Shown here piece after piece: positions 37,682 through 41,877 of a stretch of DNA of 41,877 nucleotides. Under the pieces are notes generated by a model, which had not been told where the DNA came from, did not search any database, and saw nothing but the letters and a program-made list of their open reading frames with translations. The position numbers were made by a program, and so were the translations under genes. The DNA is taken from assembly GCA_016781135.1 (NCBI GenBank), contig JADDQY010000053.1, positions 1 to 41,877 on the forward strand. The letters are read 5' to 3'. Source of the DNA: Actinomycetota bacterium (lineage in GTDB: Bacteria > Actinomycetota > Acidimicrobiia > Acidimicrobiales > CADCSY01). How positions within the stretch are numbered: position 1 is the stretch's first letter; every line of letters starts with the position of its first letter.

Positions 37682-38869
37682 GTGGAGCTCGCCGCCCTGA
37701 AAGGCCGGATGTGCCAGCGGGTCGACGAGCTGGCCGAGGTGCTGGTCGACGTGGCCCATCAGATCCACGATCACCCCGAGCTCGCCTTTGAGGAGCGCTT
37801 CGCTCACGACCTGCTCACCTCGGTGCTCGAACGGGAGGGGGTGGAGGTGACCCGGGGTGCCTGGGAGCTGGCCACCGCCTTCGACGCTCGGGCTGGCGAC
37901 GAGGGTCCCACGGCGGCGATCTGCTGCGAGTACGACGCCCTGCCCGGTATCGGCCACGCCTGCGGCCACAACGTCATTGCCGCCGCCGGGCTGGGTGCCG
38001 GCCTGGCCGCGGCGGCCGTCGCCGGCGAGGTGGGGGGAAGGGTGCGGATCCTGGGCACACCCGCCGAGGAGGGCGGCGCAGGCAAGGTGGTCATGGCCGA
38101 ACGGGGCGCCCTCGAGGGGGTGGACGCGGCGATGATGGTGCACCCGGCCGGTGCCGATCTGGCGACGATCGACGCCATCGCCGCCGCCATGTTCGACGTC
38201 GAGTACCACGGCCAGGCGGCGCACGCCGCTGCCGCCCCCCACGAGGGGCGCAACGCCCTTGATGCCGCCGTCCTCGGCTACCTCAACGTCGCCGCCCTGC
38301 GCCAGCACATCCGCAGCACCGAGCGGGTGCACGGCGTGTTCACCCGAGGGGGGGACAAGGCCAACATCGTCCCCGACTTCGCCAGCGCCCACTGGATGGT
38401 GCGCTCCGCTCGGGCCTCCTCGCTGGGGCCGCTCAAGGAGCGGGTCCTCGCCTGCCTCGAGGCCGGCGCCATGGCCGCAGGGTGCCGGATGGAGCACCGC
38501 CCCAGTGCTCCCGACTACGCCGACATGGTCGACAACCCGGTGCTGCTGGCCCTCTACCTGGGCAACTCCGAAGCGGTCGGTCGTCCCGTGCCGGTCGAGG
38601 CGGCGTCGGATGCCCGGGTGGTGGGCAGCACCGACATGGGCAATGTGAGCTACCTCGTCCCGTCGATCCATCCCATGATCAAGGTGGCGCCGGCCGACGT
38701 GAGCATCCACACCCCGGCGTTCGCCGGCCATGCCCGCTCCGCCACCGCCGACCGGGCCGTGCTCGACGGGGCCAAGGCCATGGCCCTCACCGTGGCCGAC
38801 GTGTGGGCCCGGCCCGGCGCCCTCGACCAGGTGCGGGCCTCCTTCAGCCCGACGCCGCCGTCGTTGTAG
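37682..38869 (+). CDS. M20-family amidohydrolase (AbgB / PM20D2-like)
   Basis: A 395-residue zinc amidohydrolase. IHDHPELAFEERFAHDLL and CCEYDALPGIGHACGHNVIAAAGLGAGLA are the metal-binding blocks of the p-aminobenzoyl-glutamate hydrolase/PM20D2 branch. ILGTPAEEGGAGKVVMAERG carries the catalytic Glu pair. HGQAAHAAAAPHEGRNALDAAVL is the dimerisation-domain entry, and STDMGNVSYLVPSIHPM and HTPAFAGHARS contain the last ligand region. The likely reaction is cleavage of an N-acyl or peptide-like amide bond; the substrate is not known. GTG 37682 is chosen from the leaderless -10 and loss of family similarity upstream. Its end overlaps the convergent membrane protein gene by 26 bases. Confidence 0.88.
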   Translation: MELAALKGRMCQRVDELAEVLVDVAHQIHDHPELAFEERFAHDLLTSVLEREGVEVTRGAWELATAFDARAGDEGPTAAICCEYDALPGIGHACGHNVIAAAGLGAGLAAAAVAGEVGGRVRILGTPAEEGGAGKVVMAERGALEGVDAAMMVHPAGADLATIDAIAAAMFDVEYHGQAAHAAAAPHEGRNALDAAVLGYLNVAALRQHIRSTERVHGVFTRGGDKANIVPDFASAHWMVRSARASSLGPLKERVLACLEAGAMAAGCRMEHRPSAPDYADMVDNPVLLALYLGNSEAVGRPVPVEAASDARVVGSTDMGNVSYLVPSIHPMIKVAPADVSIHTPAFAGHARSATADRAVLDGAKAMALTVADVWARPGALDQVRASFSPTPPSL

Positions 38870-39314
38870 CCCGACGCCCTCGTCGCCGAGCAACCACAGC
38901 GGCGACCGCGGCGCCGAAGGCAAGGTGGTCGGCCAACTGGGGAACGGTGTCGAGGGCTCGGATGCGGGGGTAGTGCCGGCCGACGGCGCCGAGGTCGACC
39001 GCGGCGATGGCCAGGCCGGCGGCCATGCCGGCGGCCACGGTGCACCGTTCGGGCAGGGCGAGGGCGAGCACAGTGGCCCACCCGAGCGACAGGGCGGTGT
39101 GGGCGAGGACACCGGCGACCACCAGGCGGCCAGCGGCGGCGTCGGCGGGCAGGAGCAGGGTGCCGGCCGCCGTCACCGCCTCCATCGGGTGGGTGCGGCG
39201 CACGACGGCCGACCCGCTCGACGGCAGCCCGCTCAGGGCCCAGGCCGCCGCTCCGGCCACCAAGCCGTCGGCGAGTGCCACCACCGTCGTCGGGTTGAGC
39301 CCGGGGCGGCTCAC
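38844..39314 (-). CDS. Integral membrane protein of unknown function
   Basis: A 156-residue hydrophobic protein with about four membrane segments (ALADGLVAGAAAWALSGL, EAVTAAGTLLLPADAAAG, LVVAGVLAHTALSLGWATVLALAL and AGMAAGLAIAAVDLGAV) and a last one in DHLAFGAAVAAVVARRR. A central conserved-looking GRHYPRIRALDTVPQLADH lies before the last helix. The family is not recognised. The GTG start at 39314 overlaps the stop of the F420-type reductase gene by four bases, so it is the last gene of that minus-strand operon. It converges with the M20 gene and overlaps its end by 26 bases. Confidence 0.65.
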   Translation of the reverse strand: MSRPGLNPTTVVALADGLVAGAAAWALSGLPSSGSAVVRRTHPMEAVTAAGTLLLPADAAAGRLVVAGVLAHTALSLGWATVLALALPERCTVAAGMAAGLAIAAVDLGAVGRHYPRIRALDTVPQLADHLAFGAAVAAVVARRRGRRATTTAASG

Positions 39315-39661
39315 GGATCGGGGAGGAGGTCGATGGCGACCGCCAGGGCACGCTCGCCCCACCCGTCCAGATCGTGGCTGCCGGGCTCCTGGTACTTCTC
39401 GAGCAGCAACCGACGGGCGGTACGGTCCTCCTCGGTGCCGCCGGACAGGACCCGGGCTCGGGCCTGGTGCGAGCGCTCGGCGAGCTCGACGACGACGGCC
39501 GGCTGGTGGACGAGGTTGCGCACCCAGTCGGCGCCCTCCCGCCCTCCGGCCAGCAGGTACAGCGTGTCACCGGCTCTGGCGAACCAGATCTCGATGGTGT
39601 GCGCCCGCCCGCTGCGGCGGCCCGTGGTGGTGAGGTTGCAGACGGCGGGCGCGCCCCTCAC
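39311..39661 (-). CDS. Deazaflavin (F420)-dependent nitroreductase-family protein
   Basis: A 116-residue protein of the split-beta-barrel flavin/deazaflavin reductase group (Ddn-like). VCNLTTTGRRSGRAHTIEIWF, GDTLYLLAGGREGADWVRNLVHQPAVVVEL and the later RRLLLEKYQEPG are characteristic, with GRRSG contributing to cofactor phosphate binding. It is shorter than Ddn of mycobacteria at the N-terminus. It probably reduces a quinone-like or other small molecule with F420H2, but FMN use cannot be excluded. The GTG start overlaps the stop of the upstream ICL/PEP-mutase gene (GTGA) and its stop overlaps the next start, giving a tightly coupled operon. Confidence 0.8.
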   Translation of the reverse strand: MRGAPAVCNLTTTGRRSGRAHTIEIWFARAGDTLYLLAGGREGADWVRNLVHQPAVVVELAERSHQARARVLSGGTEEDRTARRLLLEKYQEPGSHDLDGWGERALAVAIDLLPDP

Positions 39662-40530
39662 CGGGGCGGGTTCCCGTCGCCCCGGGAGCGGGCCTCGAGC
39701 CGGTAGTGGGCGTCGAGATCGACGACGGCCCCGAACTCCTCGAAGCTGACGAGCTCCAACCGGTCGCGCACAGTGCCGGCGGCAGCCAGCACGCCGTAGG
39801 CCTCCTGCAGGGCCCGGGTGGCGGCGAACAAACCGGTGAGTGGGGAGACCACGAGGTCGAAGCCGAGGTCGTGGAGCTCGGCGGGCGTCAGCAGCGGGGT
39901 GCGGCCGGCCTCGATCATGTTGGCCACCCGGACGACCTCCGGAACGGCGGCGGCGATCGTCGCCAGCTCCTCGACCGACTCTGGTGCCTCCACGAAGATG
40001 GCGTCGACGCCGAGGTCGGCTGCCCTGCGCGCCCGCTCGCAGGCTTCGTCGAGGCTCACCGCCGCTCGGGCATCGGTGCGGGCCACGACGAAGAGCCGGT
40101 CACGGTGGTCGAGGGCGCAGCGCAGCTTGACCAGCCACTCGTCGACCGGCACCACTCGCTTGCCCCCCAGGTGGCCACAGCGCTTCGGCCAGACCTGGTC
40201 CTCCAAGAAGATGCCGGCGGCCCCGGCGGCCTCGAACAGCTCGACGGTGCGTCGGACGTTGAGGGCGTTGCCCCAGCCAGTGTCTGCGTCGACCACCACT
40301 GCCGCCCCGGGGACGGCCTGGTACACCCTCCGGGCGACGTCGGCCATCTCGGCCTGGGTGAGGTAGCCGAAGTCCGGGAGGCCCAAGAGGGTGCCGGCGG
40401 TGGCGTAGCCCGACACGAACAGCGTGCCGAAGCCGGCCTGGTGGGCCACCCGCGCAGAGAGCCCGTCCCACACCCCGGGCATGAGCACGGTCCCTGCGCC
40501 CAGCTGCCGGCGCAGCTCGTCGCCGTCCAT
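39658..40530 (-). CDS. Isocitrate lyase/PEP mutase superfamily enzyme
   Basis: A 290-residue TIM-barrel enzyme. MPGVWDGLSARVAHQAGFGTLFVSGYA opens the barrel. VDADTGWGNALNVRRTVELFEAAGAAGIFLEDQVWPKRCGHLGGK holds the Mg-binding Asp residues and the KRCGH signature with its catalytic Cys, which points to lyases such as 2-methylisocitrate lyase. VARTDARA and IFVEAPESVEEL follow. Possible reactions are carbon-carbon cleavage or oxaloacetate decarboxylation; neighbours give no methylcitrate genes, so the substrate stays open. ATG 40530 is 24 bases after the alpha/beta hydrolase gene on the same strand, and the stop overlaps the reductase start. Confidence 0.85.
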   Translation of the reverse strand: MDGDELRRQLGAGTVLMPGVWDGLSARVAHQAGFGTLFVSGYATAGTLLGLPDFGYLTQAEMADVARRVYQAVPGAAVVVDADTGWGNALNVRRTVELFEAAGAAGIFLEDQVWPKRCGHLGGKRVVPVDEWLVKLRCALDHRDRLFVVARTDARAAVSLDEACERARRAADLGVDAIFVEAPESVEELATIAAAVPEVVRVANMIEAGRTPLLTPAELHDLGFDLVVSPLTGLFAATRALQEAYGVLAAAGTVRDRLELVSFEEFGAVVDLDAHYRLEARSRGDGNPPR

Positions 40531-40554
40531 GCGGCGAGCGTAGAGCTGCGGTTG

Positions 40555-41301
40555 CTACGCCTCCAGCGACGACCAGAAACCCTCGAGCACCGCCGCCCCC
40601 CGGGCCGGGTCCTGGAGCATCCACCAGTGCCCCAGCCCGTCGAGCTCGGCCACCTCGGCTCTGGCACGTCGGGCGGCTCTCCGGGCCCCGGCCGAAGCCA
40701 GGAAGGGGTCGTCGGACGGCACGACCACGAGCCCGGGGCGGGCGATGTCGGCGAAGTCCGGTCCCCAGTCGCGCCCCACCTCGACGGCTGAGCGGTAGAG
40801 CCTGAGGATGCTGTCGGCCATCGTCGGGTCGGGCCACCCGCCCATCTCGAGGGCACGCTCCCGGGGGACGCCGAAGGCCTCGAACACCCCGGCGCGCTGC
40901 TCGGACGGCTGCGCCAGCTGCTGGGCGAAGAACTCCTCGCCGGCACCCGGCGTCTGCCACAGCTTGGCGAACTCGTGCCACTCGAACCCGGGGTCGCCCA
41001 CGCCGGCGGCGTCGGTCACCCACGACCGCACCAGGTCCACCCGTGTGCTCACCACCCGCACGACGAAGCCGCCCCCCCAATCGTGGCCGACGAGGTCGAC
41101 CGGCCCCGAAGCCTGGAGGCCCTCGAGCTCGGAGAGCACCCAGTCGACGTAGTCCTCCTTGGTCGCCCCGAAGTCGTCGGGCAGCGGCGAGCCGAACCCG
41201 GGCAACCCCAGCGCCACCATGTCCGTGCGGGACAGCTCCGCCAGCAGCGGATCCCACACCCGAGCGGTCTCGGGGACCCCGTGGAGGAACACGGCAGGCA
41301 T
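40555..41301 (-). CDS. Alpha/beta-fold hydrolase (Asp nucleophile type)
   Basis: A 248-residue alpha/beta hydrolase. FLHGVPETARVWDPLLAEL is the oxyanion-hole strand. The nucleophile elbow is GHDWGGG with Asp in place of Ser, as in haloalkane dehalogenases and epoxide hydrolases. The cap region with Trp-rich helices (WHEFAKLWQTPGAG) and the charge-relay segment VVVPSDDPFLAS follow. The catalytic His lies in LDGLGHWWMLQDP. Substrate cannot be assigned. The ATG at 41301 overlaps the stop of the 40-residue membrane peptide gene (TGATG). The ICL-family gene follows 24 bases after it. Confidence 0.88.
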   Translation of the reverse strand: MPAVFLHGVPETARVWDPLLAELSRTDMVALGLPGFGSPLPDDFGATKEDYVDWVLSELEGLQASGPVDLVGHDWGGGFVVRVVSTRVDLVRSWVTDAAGVGDPGFEWHEFAKLWQTPGAGEEFFAQQLAQPSEQRAGVFEAFGVPRERALEMGGWPDPTMADSILRLYRSAVEVGRDWGPDFADIARPGLVVVPSDDPFLASAGARRAARRARAEVAELDGLGHWWMLQDPARGAAVLEGFWSSLEA

Positions 41302-41423
41302 CAGAAGATCAGGTTCAGCACCACGGTCAGCACGATCGACACCACGACGGAGAACAAGATCATCCCGAGGCAGCCGACCCAGCCTCCCAGGGGACGGACC
41401 TCGAGGTTCCGGCCGATGCGCAC
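41301..41423 (-). CDS. 40-residue membrane peptide
   Basis: A very short gene encoding a basic N-terminus (MRIGRNLEVRPLGGW), then one long hydrophobic helix (VGCLGMILFSVVVSIVLTVVLNLIF) that ends the protein. It is a single-pass membrane peptide of unknown function. GTG 41423 has GGAGG three to seven bases upstream, rather close. The stop overlaps the hydrolase start as TGATG, the best evidence for reality, since it implies coupled translation. Similar short proteins are often missed by gene finders. Confidence 0.6.
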   Translation of the reverse strand: MRIGRNLEVRPLGGWVGCLGMILFSVVVSIVLTVVLNLIF

Positions 41424-41877
41424 GACCTCCGCGTACCCTCGGCGAGCCCGCCCCTATCCCCGCTCGCCACGCCGGCGCCGCGCCTCGCTGTCAGTCGAAA
41501 CGCTCGCGTTGCCCCAGCCGCAACCAGCGTGCCTGCGCCCATACGAATTAGCCCTCCCTCTCCTTTTCCGACCCGGGAGCTGCGGCTTCCGGGGGACGAC
41601 GTCGATCAGAAGGAAGCACCTCGGCGAGGGCCTCGTCGTCCCAGCCGCCGGCCATGAGTGCCTGATTCAGTTGCGGATGGCGGTTCTCATGATTGGGATC
41701 GTGAAGATGCCGATACCGATGTCGAGTGGGTGCTGCTGAACATAGGGACCAGAAACCTGTTGTGGCAGACATCAGCCCCGCTCCTCCAATCAGCGCTCCT
41801 TCCCGGGTTCGCACCAAGAAGGCGTGCTGTCGTACTTGCATAGTCATGCAACAGGCCGTATCCTCGACGAGGTGATC
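41424..41877. other. Right-end region of lower GC, mostly unexplained
   Basis: Here the composition drops visibly compared with the rest of the window, most clearly after about 41640. No gene on the plus strand is convincing. One minus-strand frame (41548-41847) is listed separately as weak. No tRNA, IS inverted repeat or CRISPR repeat was found by eye. It may be the edge of an accessory segment or a non-coding stretch continuing past the window. Confidence 0.4.
41548..41847 (-). CDS. Uncertain small gene, unknown function
   Basis: A possible 99-residue protein starting at ATG 41847 (MTMQVRQHAFLVRTREGALIG). A Gly/Ala-rich weakly hydrophobic part is followed by a His- and Asn-rich stretch (HRYRHLHDPNHENRHPQLNQ) and an acidic-to-basic tail. 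I do not recognise it. Codon use has little of the third-position GC bias of neighbouring genes, so it could be foreign, decayed or not a gene at all. Confidence 0.25.
   Translation of the reverse strand: MTMQVRQHAFLVRTREGALIGGAGLMSATTGFWSLCSAAPTRHRYRHLHDPNHENRHPQLNQALMAGGWDDEALAEVLPSDRRRPPEAAAPGSEKEREG

Overview
This window reads as chromosomal DNA of a high-GC actinobacterium. The closest fit is the class Acidimicrobiia, which is an inference from gene content and order and was not tested against a database. Supporting points are GC-rich codon use, many GTG starts, CGAAC-N4-GTTCG LexA boxes, TAnnnT -10 boxes a few bases upstream of GTG starts, a SpoVS protein, PafB/PafC regulators next to tatA-tatC-helY, and a deazaflavin-type reductase. 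The first ~25 kb follows the backbone known from Mycobacterium (dapA, rnj, ftsK, pgsA, recA, miaB, miaA, dapF, hflX, lexA, LysM gene). The 29-37 kb block matches the pafB-pafC-tatA-tatC-helY order. No tRNA, rRNA, CRISPR array, IS element or prophage was recognised.

Layout. 0-7 kb: dapA, RNase J, a divergent DUF1989 protein, an unknown protein and the FtsK translocase. 6.8-7.5 kb: a cupin and a small membrane protein on the minus strand. 7.5-10.6 kb: overlapping rimO-pgsA-cinA. 10.7-13.1 kb: an unusual FtsH-type AAA protease and thpR. 13.1-14.8 kb: recA with a long regulated leader, then spoVS. 14.9-22.5 kb: miaB, miaA, dapF, hflX, dapC, dapD, dapE. 22.5-25.1 kb: a secreted or anchored subtilisin-like peptidase, lexA, and a divergent LysM gene resembling SOS division inhibitors. 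25.3-29.2 kb: a RibD-C reductase and the B12-dependent ribonucleotide reductase. 29.2-37.5 kb: pafB, pafC, lepB, a degenerate GDPD, a Cys-rich protein, tatA, tatC, helY and a lipid-kinase-like lobe. 37.7-41.4 kb: an M20 amidohydrolase facing a compact minus-strand group (40-aa membrane peptide, alpha/beta hydrolase, ICL/PEP-mutase family enzyme, F420-type reductase, membrane protein). The last ~0.45 kb is lower in GC and mostly unexplained.

Functional themes. (1) Five enzymes of the succinylase branch of diaminopimelate/lysine synthesis (dapA, C, D, E, F) feed peptidoglycan. (2) DNA-damage response: recA has a LexA box inside one promoter and, downstream, an excellent match to the mycobacterial PafBC-dependent (RecA-NDp) promoter, and pafB/pafC lie 16 kb away. 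lexA and the LysM division-inhibitor candidate share a divergent region with two LexA boxes. nrdJ, ftsK and helY are further nucleic-acid genes. (3) tRNA and ribosome modification: miaA, miaB, rimO, thpR. (4) Protein export: lepB, tatA, tatC.

The most interesting signals are the dual LexA/PafBC control region of recA with mutually exclusive leader hairpins, the two-box lexA/LysM SOS module with a subtilisin-like peptidase directly downstream of lexA, the single-spanning FtsH variant, and the recurring leaderless promoter architecture.
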